Assembly (NCBI GenBank): GCA_011009095.1
Contig: VTPC01090703.1
Location: forward strand, 41,260 to 105,259
DNA from: Ignelater luminosus
Taxonomy: Eukaryota > Arthropoda > Insecta > Coleoptera > Elateridae
DNA length: 64,000 nt
Direction of reading: 5' to 3'
The stretch's first letter is position 1. Every line of letters starts with the position of its first letter. Position numbers and translations under genes: made by a program. Shown in pieces: positions 25,701 to 40,700 of this stretch. The notes below the pieces were generated by a model. It did not search any database. It was not told the DNA's origin and was given only the letters and a program-made list of their open reading frames with translations.

Positions 25701-28700
25701 ATGAGACTGAAGGACGATGTTATTGCATTTCAGATGGCTGAAGAAAGATACCTTCTCGCTTATAATGTTGTTGGTGTTATTCCCAGAAACAAGTAAGTGG
25801 CATTGCTCTTTTTTGCACTTATCATTTCGATTAACTCCCTCTCAAGGAAGCCAAAACTGACTAGAAAAAAGAACAATTACACAGCACTCATAATATACAT
25901 TGAGCGAATAGTAGTTTTTCTGAACGTATGCTGGTATTGGGTCACATTGCAAACCATCTACATTATAAGATTTGCAAAAAATTATTTCTTTGTTTTTATG
26001 ATATCAATTTCTATCTTAACCTATAATTAAAAAACAGACCAAAATACTTACAAGAAGGGAGGGAATACATCTGCCATCTAACAACACAAGTAAAAAACAA
26101 AACCAAGAAAAGAAAGACAAATAGGACAAGGGAAATGCAGATCTTTGTTGTGCGTAAATGAATACGTCTTAGACTAGTATACCTCTATGGAGCATAAACT
26201 ATATGGAATTTAGTTCTTTAAGTTTTAGTTCCTCATTTATTGTTACAAATACCAACATGGTTTCCAAATAGTTTTGTATGAGAAAAAGTTGAAGACAGAA
26301 AATAATTCTGTTGGATTCGTGTGCTCGGTGTATTTCATATGCCTATGTTTCTATGTTGCATAATTCTCTCATTGTCAGTCAGCAAAGATAAATAGATACT
26401 CTTTTTATTTGTGTTTATTTAGAATACCTGCAATTTTTGCGTGCATTATTAGTTAATCTTTCATCGAATATATGGTTTTGATATTAAAACAAACGAAAAC
26501 AACAATTTTAAATGAAGTTATAAAGTTGGTATTAGATTGCATACATAACTATATCGAGGGCATGTAAAATTAGTGTTGATAACCTTAAAAAAGTATAAAT
26601 GTAAACATGTAAATAATAAATAAGCTCCATCTTTGTTGGCCTTAATTTTAATTGTAAATAACTTCTAGAAAGTTGAAGAATGTGAATTATTATCGCTTGT
26701 TTATCTTTTTCATCTTCATTTCCAAATAAAAAAATTGTTGATACAAACGAAATGAATTAAATTATCTGAAAATACTGCGATTAAGACAAAAACCAAACTT
26801 GCTTTTTATGCATAATTCAAATTATTCTTATTATTATTATAGTTATCCACACATATCCTTGAAATTTTGCATGCTTCGTTTAAATAACAGGATTCATTAT
26901 ATAATTATTAACGCATTTAATTGGTTTTAATTGTGAATACTCAGATTTGTGCTATTAGGAATTTAGTTTTTCTCTATTTTCGGGAATTTCCTATATCAGT
27001 ATTGTTATTAAGTGCTATTTATTACATAGCTAGAATTAAATAAGACGTATTTGCATACTTGAACGCTTTTATAATAATGGGGAGGTCAACGCGTTATTAA
27101 ATTAATTGATTCGTATTGAAGAATTGACCCTTTGTCGCTCTTTATTGATTGCAAATATTTCTAGTTGTAAAAATATTCTTCGAAAAAACTTGCATTGTTC
27201 ACTTTTATCATTTTAATGTTGAATGCTATCTTGGAAGGTTAACAGTGTTTCTTCTTTTTTTCTGTGCTTTCGTAACGTTTATATAAAACCAGAATTCTTT
27301 CATCAGCTAACTGATAATTAACGATAATAAATTGATTGATTGATCATTGACCTACATAGAAATGGCAGATATGCCATAATTAAAACGTCGGTGTTAAATT
27401 TTTTTTATTTATATGGTCGAAGATGTGAGTATCACGTACACATCTAATTTTCAACTTTTACACTTTTAATTTCCATGTTTATTATATAGTTTAACATATA
27501 GACATCTATTAGTAGATATTTAAAAAGCTGTATAATAGCTTTTAGTTCCAAAATAATTAATTTACTACATTCACGTTTTAAGCATCATGCCGAAATATAT
27601 TTTTTTAGTTCCGGTTTTTATGTAATCATTAATAAGATTCAGAATATAAATAAGAAGTAATAAATAGTGTGAGATGAATTTTATAATTTGGGATACCATT
27701 GTAATAATTTTATGATGGTAATAAATAATAATGATAATGAAACAAATATTTGCTAAAACTTGCACATAATAAGTAGAATATGGCTTATTTGAACAATATT
27801 AATATTCAAAGAAACTAAGGAATAAATTAATATAGCATAATATAATAAGCAGTCTGCAATAAAACATGATCTTAAAAAAATTGGGTAGGAAACCTTGAGA
27901 TTATCTTAAAAACACGCCAAATTTAATTTTTACAGGGTAATAAATATTTATGTCAAACTGGAAATAAAATTATTCATTAGAATATGACGAGCAATTATTA
28001 AAATCTATGCAATAATTTATATTGAAGACGTGATAATTATCAATATAAAAAAACTGAAAATTATACCACCCAAAAAGAAAACTGGTCTTCAAACCATTTA
28101 ATATAAGATTGTTCAAAAAGAGTGGTAACTTCAAAACGAGACTTAAAATTCCATTCCTGTTTACATTGGTTGAAAAGTGACCTACCTTTTTATTACAGTG
28201 TCATAAATCAAACGTAATGTTCCTATATCAAAACATATTTACACAAAAAAAGTAGGTAACTAGCAACTCGAATACTTTGATATTCTAATTTTCATTACCT
28301 ACAGTTGCTACAGAAACACTAAGTTCCCAGACCTATAGGGTAATCCGAAAACGGAGAAACAAGTTCGTACAACTCTATAGGGCCAGCTGGATTGTCTTAA
28401 ATATTGCAAGTTGCATTTCTATACCACCGTCCGTTCTGAACATGCGAGACTTCTAACAAAAAAAAACAACAAACAATCGAACGCTCCGAGTAGTTTGAAC
28501 AGCCTCCCTCTCGTCCTCCACTTCAAAACAGAAAAGAAGTTTGAAGTAGATACGACTGCTATAGAGCTTCCTGCGTTTCCAGTGCAAGAATCTTCGACCG
28601 AAAACAATTGCTTTTACAACAATCTCATTGTGTCTTGTTACTACATTAATTCTGAACATATGCAGTTTTTCTCTTGATGTGTTTCTAAAATATCTTCAAG

Positions 28701-31700
28701 TATATCCACCGTTATCTAGCTCAACTGGGTAACTCCTTGCTTGTATTGCGTTTTTTTTTCTAGAAATAATTATCTAAAAAAATTTTTTAAAAAAGAATTT
28801 TATATTTGTTCTCTTTTTACATTGAAAGACGCATTGATGTGCACAACTATATCGTTTCAATACCGCAAGAAACAAATCCCCAGACTTTAGTATGAATCAT
28901 TGAGTTCGAATAATCACAGAAAACTAGATTTTACTCAGAAACGACGCATCCCTCAAAACAGATATAACGTAACTTTTCCACAAATCGATCAATGGCTAAA
29001 TTTTATTTTTTAGTTGAATATCAATTTGTTTTTCGAAAAGTATGCTAGGCTTTTAACTTATTTTGCCCTTGGCACATTGAAATTCAGGTTAGTAAAAAAA
29101 AATTCGGATTTCAATTTGATTCTATTCTGTTAATTCAACAAGTTTCGGCATTGGCAAATGTACTGATTAAATCTTTGTAGTTTGGCAGACTTTTGTCTTT
29201 GATGACGTATTCTAGCTAAATGGCTTGCAAGTGTAATATTTGTTATACTACAAGTGGTTTGACTTCATACCAAAAGCACAGTTGATTTGCGAGTCTTAAA
29301 GAAAACTCAGTGAGGGAGATGAAGATGTTGAGTTTATGATAGGTTAAATCTGAGAATACAGTCATAAAGTATGGCCTGCCTAAAGTCTTTTATGTCATGC
29401 TAGAAACTTCAGTATTCTGCAATCTGGCAGCTTAAATCTTGATAGCACGAAATTTAGTAAGTTCTTCTGAATAGGTCTTAGACCAAAAGTATTTGCAGAT
29501 ATTAGCCTCTGACCCCTGTTTCCAATTGAAGTAGTAGAAATAGTAGATACCAAAGATTAAACACTATGTGGGAAGTTTTATTTTAATAGCCTTAATTTTA
29601 GCCCAGGAATCTAGGAATCTGTTGTATCAATATTTCCACAATAGTACATTTTACTAGTAAAATTAACATTAGTAAACATACATTGTATAATACAGTGTGC
29701 TGATTAAGTATGGAACAAATTCCAATAACTCGAAAAATATTAATATTTCGAAAAAAAAAACAAAAAGGAATGTAACGATTTAAATTGTTTGGCATCTTTT
29801 AATATTACGCACAAATCAATGACGTTATAATTATTTGACCAATGACGTCATCGATTTTTTTTAAATGACAACCTCAAAATATTTTTGCAAATTATTATTC
29901 GCCATTGAATTGTCTGTACAATGATCTTTAAATTAAAAAATTAAGTTTGCGTTTGTTCATCCCAGCCGGTCATTATCAGTATTTCTATTCTCTCCTTCTC
30001 AGTTAAAGGCATCGTCCTCGTTTGTTAAGAATTTCGATATTTACAACAAATAATAATATCGAGATTCGAATAGTAAATGACAGAAATCTAACTAGATGAC
30101 ATAAGGTAAAATCAAGTTGATGTGTACTTGATCTTTTAATTTAATTTAAATTAAGCGTACTAGATTTAAAGAGTTGAAATACCATTAAGAATGTTTTAAA
30201 TTTTCTAAACAAAAAAAATAATATTTCCGAAAAGCATGAGCAAATTTGAAAAATATTTTGGGCTTGCCATTTAAAGAAAATATCGATGACGTCGTTCGTT
30301 AAATAATTATGACGTCATTGATTTGTGCATAATACTAAAAGATGCCCAACAATTTAAATCGTTATACTCCTTTTTGTTTTTTTTTTTCGAAATATTAATA
30401 TTTTTCGAGTTATTGAATTTGTTCCATACTTAATCCGCACACTGTATAGTGAAAGTAATGATAAATATCCCATCAGTACAAACTCTACATCAAACGTACA
30501 AGTTAGTATTATGTAAAGTAAATATGTATGTTATTGAATAATATTTTGAATAAAAGGAGATTTTTATAGATAAGAGTAAGCACCTACTGTTGCAAAAGTT
30601 CTATAGTTTATGTAGACCTAGTAGGTATATTAAACTCCAACTATTTGTTTTATTAACTGTAGTTACTTTAGAAAATAACTAAGAAATAGTTTATAGATGC
30701 TTATATGTAGTAAATGATTAAAAATAAATTACAATTATCTAATAGGCAAGTGAGAAAGAACTATAATATAATTTATGTTATATCTCAGCATTCATCATTC
30801 TACTTTCTACTTGTTTCAATACAAGTCAAAACCATAGGTGTAATGAATTTAATTGATACAAACCACTAATTTAATGCAAAGTTGTCTATGAATAATTCTT
30901 GAATGAAATTAACCACAACTTGGATTTTTTACATAGAAACCATGTTAAATACTTATCAATCACCAATATGCACTTGTTTATGTAAATAAATTAATAGTTA
31001 ATGCATAATATTGTATGATGAAACATACCATTATTTCTCAACTGTCATGAGTAGATAAGAATATATTGTTTTTCCTAAATATGTTTTCCTTATTTAATTG
31101 CTGTTTATTCTTCGAAATGAATTATTAAACTTTAAAGTAAATAAAGTGCCTTCATGGTTTTTTTTTGTATTTTTTGATAACAAAGTAGGTGGGAATTATC
31201 AGTGAAGTCAAACATTAAATAAAAAACGTTATATTCGAAATCAATAAAAAATTTCCATTTAAAAACAGTATACCATAAAATATTATGATTTACTAATTTG
31301 TTTTTATAAATAAGATTAAAAAATTTTCCACTAATAAGATTTAATCGTATAAATATACCTACTAACTAATCTGCTGTATTATAATATTTATATTCACTTA
31401 GTTTTAAAAAAACTGTTTTGTTTTTCAACATTATTTGTTTTAGTATTATGTTTATGTATATTATTTGCTGTTTTTTGTGTTATTATTATTATTAATGAGA
31501 AAATAATTGATAGTTTCATTTAATATTCGTTTTTGCTATATTTTTTAATTGTTTATCAATTTGTAAATTGATGTAGTAAATATATAAAGAAGAAACTTGC
31601 CGACATTCTAAAATGCACATAATAGAATAACAATCATTCTACAGGTTGTTTTATCCTTATAGTATGTTGCTATTCTAAAAAATGCCAATAAATAATAATA

Positions 31701-34700
31701 TGTAAGAAAAGAAGGGGAAAATAAAATTGTGCAAATTTATTTTTTCCATTGCTTATAGCGAATCTCTCCAGCTTATCTTGAATATACCTACATACTAATC
31801 TTTTAGTTATCTTTTTGCAAACACTTATTTGAATTTGTATTGTTTATAACAAACAGGGCCGTCTTAAGTATACTCTGCGCCGGGGTACGAAAATCGGCCT
31901 TGCGCCCCCTGTCACCAATTTATGTCAAAAATTCAATCAACTCTGTTTTTTCACAGTCTAGTGCCCCACAACAGAATCTAACGTTACGGGTGGTCAACCT
32001 AGAAGAAGCCGTTAGCCGTTACAATTCGCTTAAATATTCTTTTTACATATGCCAAAAATCAAAAGCATAATTATGGTTGGGAAGTTCAAACGACGACAAT
32101 AAATACAATTATATTACATTACACAATTTATACAGTTACATTTATATAATATAAAATATTGTATAAAATAATTTTTTTATTATTTTTGAATAGGTATCAC
32201 ATATTTAAATTTAACACAAAGTTATAAATTATTCTATAAAAAGTATCACAAAAACTTACGTCATAAATGTCAGAATGATTAAACTTAAGACTATACTGTG
32301 CTGTTTTATATATCAAAGTCAATTTTTCTAGCTTTTAAGTTTGCAAATTTTTTTATTGTTTCGGCTATTTTAATTTCTATTTTTTTTCAATACTTATAAT
32401 GGCCAGGCTTGTTAATCTATCTTGGGTCATGGTTGACCGCAGATAGTTTTGTATTAACTTCAGCTTAGAAAATGATCTTTCGCCTTCAGCTACTGTCACT
32501 GGAAGAGTTAAATACAGGGTGTTAGTAAACTAATAGTACTCCGTGAAACAGGTGATAGGAAAAGTCATTTGAAATAGAAAATTCTAGTAAAAATTGTTTC
32601 TATCTTGCTCCGTTTTCGAGAAAATGTGAAAAACAGCTAGCACTATCCGGCAACGGTGTCGCACTAAAACCTTGATTATAGCCTTTTGCAAATTTATTTT
32701 AGACACTCCCTAATAAATCACTAGAAAGTTGAGTTCAATTTCCTAAGAAGTTTTACCTGGAATGAATCCTTTGTCATAAAACCGTAAATAATCTTCTGCT
32801 TGTTGTACCTACTTAAAAGGGGTATAGGTTGTTACTTCTTTAAGCAACAGAACGGTATTGTACAAATCGTTTAAAACTAGACTCTTGTAATGTAAATTTA
32901 CGTAAAATGTGGTTTTTAGGGAATAATTGAAAAAAGTTACTTGTAGCTAGTTTGATGTTAGGCTTTGCTGGAAACCATCATTCAACAAAATTTTACACAA
33001 TTAATAATACAGTGTAAGTTGAAATACTTAGACAAAAAGGGGATTATTGTGATTACCGAAAAATGTCTATTGGAAAACAATACAAGCTTAATTGCTGTTT
33101 GGATTGCTTATGATTTTATTTTGGCTAATACCGAAAGTCTGAACAATTCTTTGACTTTAAGGAGTACGTTTTTTTTTAGAAAAGGGGGATTTGTTAAAAA
33201 ATACCTACACTCATCTTCGTATGTCAAGATATTCCTTGATTAAAAATAATCTAAATTATTAGCATTGCAAAAAGATGTTAGAAAAGTAATAGTAAGGGTG
33301 TAATAAGCGTCCATTGCGCACTAAAAAAAACTAAACCTGAAATGATTGCAATCACATGGCTGGTTACAAAAGCTTGTTTGTTGCTCTAAATTCAGATGTT
33401 TCGAATTTTAGCGTATTTTCTGTACAAATAATTTGTCTTTTTCCGGTTTAAACTAGTACCGTTGTACGTAATCTTCCTAGGGGGTGCACTTAAAGCTTAA
33501 AAGCAGAACAAAGGTGGGTTTACTTCTTTGCCCAAGATAAAAGAAGATAGCTGACGGTAAAAGGAACAAACCACCCGCAATTTACTGGAATGTCTATCTT
33601 GACTAGGGTTAAAGAAAGAGAAAGTGTCAAAGGGAAATTTCCTTTTCAACTAATGCAGAGTTGCCAATTCTCTTAGTAATTTTTCGTAATGCATTTTGTT
33701 CTTTTGTGGCTAAACTAATAAATTTACAAAAAAAATTGTAAAATACTTTTTTATTAGGCTGGATGAGACCAATCTTCTGAACAAATCTTAAAGTGAAATC
33801 TACATTAGTTATTGAATAATAACGTATGAAAGTCTGGAACTTTATTAATCATTTCTGGGAAAATCGTTGAGATTTGACCATCGTTGTATAAGACTTTTCT
33901 GTTTGTATTGTTGTCCCCTACCACCAGTTTACCGGACTACTATTAGTTCACTAACACCCTGTATATACGTAGAGATGTTGAAAGATTAGGAAATACGGAC
34001 AGTAATTTATTGGAATATATATAACTTAAAATATCAAGTGGAGTTGTGTCTTTATTTATAAAAAATATGGCAACAATTCTAACTCATGGAATAGATCTTC
34101 CCCATCTATGTCGGATCTATTTCCATAAGTTAATTTCTGTTGCAAGTTGAGACATTGTGTTTTTTTTGGTCTGCCGCCGATTTCCTCCAGTTTTCTATAT
34201 TTTCCAAAAATGAAAAATTGTTATTGTGCTCTATCAACAATTCGAAAATAAAAATTTATTTTGAAATTTTGTTTTGGGTCTAAAACGGGCTCATCTGCAG
34301 TCTCGTAATTAAAATGCCTTTTTTGGGGACATGGACGAGCAGTTTGAGAAAATTCAGTTTCACACTCTAATTCTTCAGCAATTGATGTTGAGTCAAATAA
34401 CAACTGCTCAAACGCAGTGTCTGTCCGGTTTGTAGCTAAATCTTTTTTGACTTGATCTAGCATTTTGACGGCCTCTGAAAGAATGACATCTGACTTTTGC
34501 AAACTTTTACTAACAATATTAATTTTTGCTAAAATGTTGTACCAGGTAACTACTAAACATATAAACTTAAAACTTTTTAATTTCGACATCAATGAGCTTG
34601 CTATGTTCCTTGTGTCGCTGTCATACTTGTTGTTTGAAAAGATAAAGTATAATGCATCGTAAATTTTTTCCATATTAAAAGGAAGTGCTTTTAGAGCGTC

Positions 34701-37700
34701 AATTCTACTTTCCCATCGCGTATTTGAAAGGGGTTTTAATGTTAAAGTGTGTATCTGATTCATGATGACATCCCAACGTGATGTTGATCCGGAAAAAAAT
34801 ACATAAATTTCCTGGACAATTGAAAAAAAATTCCTTATTTTCAATGAGCTTTTAGCAGCATCATTTACCACTAAATTAAGGCTGTGGCCGCACAAGGAAC
34901 ATAAAAAGCACGAGGATTCATGTCTAAATTTTTTTTTTGAAGGCCTATATTTTTTCCTCTCATGTTTGCCCCATTATCATATCCTTGGCCTCGCAAATCA
35001 TCCAGTTCAATATTTATTGATTTTAAAAAATCTAACAAATAAGTTGCTAATCCTTGTCCAGTCGTATCAGTAACCGGTAAAAAACCTAAAAAATGCTCTC
35101 TAACCTCAGCAAGCTTTGTGGACGGGTTGAGATAAACAAACCTCACGATAACAGTAAGTTGTTCTTTGTGTGAGATATCAGGTGTGCAATCTAAAATTAT
35201 AGAATAATATTTAGATTGTTTTAAAAGATTAACTATAGTTGTTTTAATATTTTTAGAAATTATATTAATTAATTCATTTTGAATATTATGCCCAAGATAA
35301 TGGGGCATGCGATGTTGAGCACTTTGAATTCGAGAAATGTGTTCTGATAGGGTGTTATCAAAATTAGAAATACATTCTACTAACTTTAGAAAATTTCCAT
35401 TATTTGATTCATACAATTTTTCAGTGGTTCCTCTTAAAGCTAAATTTTGACGATCTAAAAATGTAATTATCTCGATTATTCTTTCCAAAACCGCTGTCCA
35501 CCTCTTTTTTTCGCGTTCAACTGTAGCTTGATTAACAGAGTCTACTGTGTGTCTTTCCAATAAGTCAGTTTTTAGATCTAGATATTTTTTTACGGAAAAT
35601 AAGTGACCAGAACTCTTTTCATGTCTTTCTAAAGTTCTCGATAAATGCCTCCAGTCTTTGAAACCAATCTGAGCATTAAAAGCAGTGACATTAGCATTGA
35701 AAAGCTTACAATAAAAACAAAATACAGAATCACTAGATGTGGAATATACAAGCCAATCTCGTTGAATAATTTCGTTGTTTTTTAATCTTTTTGTGTAAAC
35801 GACCTGTTATTGCTATCTGAAGGATAGTTAGATTTTTTAATCTGAACTGGTCCATGTTCTGTTAAAAATAGCCTTAACTTATCTGGAATTATTTGAGGCT
35901 AGAGAGCAGGATCATCCGCAAAATTTGCAGAAAAAGTTGATTCCTATGGGATTTCAGACGTCGAGATTGATTCTGCTGGAGGCGCCGAGGCATCGGTATG
36001 GATAGTGACTTCACTGACTTTTGAAATAAGCGCGGTCTCTAAAGCAGGTCTTTCTTCTAAATGCCCAGCTGATTTTGATGAAGAAGTACCTGAAACGGAA
36101 AATTTCATGGATGGATTATCACTACATAATTACTACATTAAAATAAAATCGTTTAAAATTGTTCAAAATTCCTTAATGTAGTGCTGCCCTTTATTATTAA
36201 AATTAACTTACCGGGTAGAAAAAAAGTTTTAATCGGTCTAGTCAACTTTTTTATGTTTTCTTCTTTCTCCAGTTTCCTTTTTCTATTTTGAGCACCCGAT
36301 GGTCTCTTTTTACCATCTGCTAATTCAGCCATCTACAATAAAGTACGAAAATAATTAAATAAGTAAATAAATATTTCACATCAGGTAGTACTGTAGTAGA
36401 TAGTAGAGACTAAACTAGAAGGATGTATCTACTTACTGGATCAATTTAGAAAAATATCGATGATAAAATAAATTAAATCAATATCTAAAATTACTAAAAT
36501 CAGGTATTTCTTTTTATAAAAAAAAAACTATAATTTCAAACCAGGAAGGATGCCCAGCACGATTTCTGAATTTTCTAATGATACTCACTAAATTACAGAT
36601 TTTTATGTCTTGAGACAGAGAATCAGTAAGATTTGAAAGATAAAAAATATAAAAGGTTTAACTTACCTTGATAAAATTAATTCTTGAAAATTAATTTCCT
36701 TAAGTTTCAATGTAAATCAAAAATCAAACGATATAGTGTTTTTCACTTTTCACTATTTTTTTTAGAGAAGCACACAACAACTCGCCACCAGTGATCACTT
36801 ACTTTTCTTTTTTGTAACCATGGTATTGGGGGTGGAGGGTGCTTACCAAAGGCTGCTGATCTGCAAAATTTGAAAACTAATGTATCGTTTGTCACTTTTA
36901 CTAGTTATTTAAGCATCTGATTGCTCAAATTTATTACTACTGTAACATTACCTTGCGTTACAATATTTACTATTTACTACAAGATGCTATGGTCTTAGAT
37001 ACTACATTATAAATATATAGCAAATTGAAACCAACAATTAAATCAAGTAGAAGATTTTAAATAAAAATTTAACAACTTGACTAGGTAATTAATATTGTCA
37101 TTAAATTTAGAAAAGTATAAAACTACTAAAAATTTATCCAGCAGTAAATTAGCCAGAAATCATAATTAATTACCTCAAATTATAAATCCTTATATTTCTA
37201 TCAGTTAATTTTTTTGTATATAATTTGTGTTCCATAAAACATTAACCACTATCAGATAGTTGAGAAAATCTGACAGAATCAACACGACAAAAAAACTAAA
37301 TTTTACACACAAATTTAGGGATACACCTGAAATCGAGATCTAAGAATTAATTAAAAAAACTTACCACGACATCTCCGCTGGTATGCAGATCTGCACGCAA
37401 AGGTAGATTCAGCTGAAACAACCTAATTAACGAAAACATCTTTCTAAATTCGTGTTCCAAGTTCAGTTAAATAAAATTAATATAAAATAATAAAAAAAAC
37501 ACAATTAATTTTATTAACAACCATTAGAATAATAAAATGAATGATAATAATTCGAATTTCTTTTACTTTTAAATAGGTTTGGATATTTTTACTAGCATGG
37601 CATGTAGTTTTTGCTGTCCGTAATTGAAACAGAATTAATTATAAGGCAACCCTGGAAGCAGAGATCCATATGTGGATTTCCTAGACGGATGGATTTTCTA

Positions 37701-40700
37701 CTTCCTGGGCCGTTTATCAATTAATTCTCCCTTATTGCTGTAACGCTCTAGACTATGCGCCTTGTGATGAGGTGATGAACCGAATTTAAAGATTCAAGAA
37801 GAATTCCATAATTCCCTCAAGCTTTACACAAAAAAATTTACAGAAGTCGTTCTTGACTTCCATTACCAAGAAGCTACAAGGCGAAAAGGAAACCCCATCA
37901 AAATCACCGTTGGTATAATCAGGAAAGTAAAACTTACCTCAATCTGTACAAACAAACCTTCACTCCTCACAGCATGAACATAAGCCCGACAGGTTCACCG
38001 GGAACAAACGGTCTGCCTCTCGTCGGAAGAAAAACCCCCCGCAATCAATTGAGACATCACAACATAACTTCGGCAAGGAAAATTTAAAGACATTGAAAAC
38101 AATTACACCCCGCGTCCCGCTTGATTAAATATATAAAAATAGAAAAGTCTGTTAACCCTAAATTGTATTCAGAAATTTAGAAAAACTACAACAAAAATAA
38201 TCAACATTATCAAAAAACCTCTCCACCAAGAGAAAACTATTAAAAAAATACAAGAACACACCGGAAGCACAGATTAAAGATAATGCACGTAACAGAAGCA
38301 AAAAGTGAACGTTACACCACTTATAATTAATGATTAATAATAATTGATACTAATGTGCTACTAAGTATGATGCTGATTCAAATGAATTTAGTACTGCTTG
38401 AGAAAAATTCAAATTTATACATCCTGCTACCGCACACACAAAGTAATATATAATAAAAAGTCAGTGGCCAGAATTCAGGTTCTGGGGATGTATTTTTTTT
38501 AGTTTATCACTAAAATAGCACTCTATATAGGACCGGCTTCATTTCTTTTTTAGTTTCTTAGCTTAAACTAATGCATTAACTATTTTGGTCATTAGTCTAA
38601 CAATTATTAGGAACCGTGGAATTTTCCGGCCTTTCCCTAATACTGGAATTCTGCGTGGCTAAAAATAGTTTCAATCAGCGGTAAAAGTTTTTAACTTACC
38701 AAACGTTGAAGTACACAGGCCCAATTCTTACTTCTTGATCTGATTTGTTGTTGTTTGATGAGCGTCGCTTTGCCTGACTTTCCTCTTACTAGTCAGTTCA
38801 ATTTTTTGTTTGTATTTGCTATTACAATACACACTGAGGCGGCTGTTTGAGTTGGTTTTGTCATCAAGCTTCGGTTTTGCTGAATAATGATTTCGTTTGA
38901 AACCTGGAGCATTTACTATCTACTAACTATTATTTCTCTAATATTGTAGGTCTGAAGCTAACCGTGCTAAGTTTACTCTTCCAGTGATTCATGACGATTA
39001 TCGTGATAGACACGAGACAGACTTGAACAAATCAGCTTTATTATAAGTAAATGTAAACATTAGATAACGTTTACAACTCATTGTCAGTCGTTATTAGTAT
39101 TCCATATTTCAAATAAATAATAAGCTATAATAAGCAAACTTTTTCCCGTATACTAGAAAAGAACTTTAGCATCCTTCCTACCTTTTTAATAAGCCCTAAT
39201 TTTAGTAATTATATTTTGTGTATCTGAGTTTTCTTGTTTTTTTTAAAAAAAATATACTTTTAATTGAAAGAAAGTATGTAGTTAATATTTTTATGTTTCC
39301 TTTTAAATTGCCTACATAAAAGTATAACAGGATACAAAATAATGATTTAGTAGAGGAAATTAAAATTTTAAGTATGTCGTAAAATTGTTTGACGACTTTT
39401 AACATAATTCAATTAAAAATTCATCTTTACAAAATTTGTTGTATTGTCTCTTCTTTATAATATTAAGTCTGATTGTTTATTCTTAGTTGTGCAATTATAA
39501 ACATTAACTGACATAATTAAAATCAATCTTGCATTTTAAAGTATTAATCATAATAAATTTGTTTTTCTATTTCTAGAAATTCTATAATTATATATTAATT
39601 AAAAATAATTTTCTGCCATACTTAATTAAGAGATAATTTGATTTTCTTTTCATAGCACGAGTCGTAATGCTGATCATTCTTCAATACAGTCAATTGCATA
39701 GTAATTATATTTTATTAGCGACAATTGCAACAATTTTTTATCATTTTATTTGCATAGATTAAGACAAGTAACTATAAAACACTAAAGTCATATAAATGTG
39801 TCGCTAAAAATTGTTTGATAAGAGAGACATTGAAATTCCTGTAAGATCGCGTGGTTTTAGTACCAATTTGAATGTGCTTTTGTCGTCAAGAATAACAATA
39901 AATTGTGAGATTCATGATAGGACTTCTAATCAAACTCTCATCTCTTAGCGTGGTAAGACTTTTGTGTTTTGTGAAATTAAATAAAGTAAAATGCATTCTT
40001 AGCATAATATTGTATAATACGGGATTTTTGATGATGCCAAATTCAAATTTGCAGAAATCTACTATTTTTGAGTTGTCTGTAGATAATTACTAATTAGTTT
40101 TAATAGTAGTAGTAACGTTTTATTTTTGGTTATTCTGAATCTTCTTTTCCTGGAGGTTGTTTAACACTTACAATGTTTTAATCCAGGAATTTTAGGTTTT
40201 AACGCTTCAAACAAAATAAAACTGAAAATTTGGTCACAGATAGTATTCCTTATGTCGAATAACATACTAAATTCTTGGTCTCCCAGATGACGGCACTATT
40301 ATCTTTCCCATGCAAAAAGTGTTTAAGACCACAAGTTCTAAGATTTTTCCGTACATTCGTAGCTACTCCTTGAATATCATGATATCATGGTTGAATACCA
40401 ATTACGATGGAAAATAAATAATCTTGGTAGTCTAAAGACCATAAACCACGCATGTCCAGGTCCAGACCAATAAGGTCTAATCTTCTAATTTGTTTTTATC
40501 ATTTTGTGTCTTTGTATTCAAGATTTACTAATTTCCTATCATTTATTATTATATTATGCTTTAACATCATATGAGTCTCCCGAGAGGAAAATCTGTTGAC
40601 AATCGGATTCTTAAGATCTCTCAGTTTTATTGTTTTAATGTTTTTTCTTTTATCTTGGGGGGTCATACTACCCCATGGGTTTCATCCCAAATCCGAAAAA

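Larger units (their letters stand above)
31854..36332 (-). mobile_element. ZMYM1-like hAT element relic
   Basis: The + strand left end begins cagggccgtcttaag, a common hAT terminus in insects, and lies just outside the 3' end of the transposase remnant. The opposite terminus was not found beyond 36332, so the 5' end is lost or diverged. The copy contains the broken transposase gene and a 1447-bp TA-flanked insertion. Confidence 0.7.

Noticed and set aside
28411-28677. 88-codon open frame in intron 1
   Set aside because: No motif, no suitable splice sites, and overlapping frames of similar length on the other strand.
37640-38110. GC-richer stretch resembling coding sequence
   Set aside because: Frames are broken and no protein family could be named; a homology search would be decisive.
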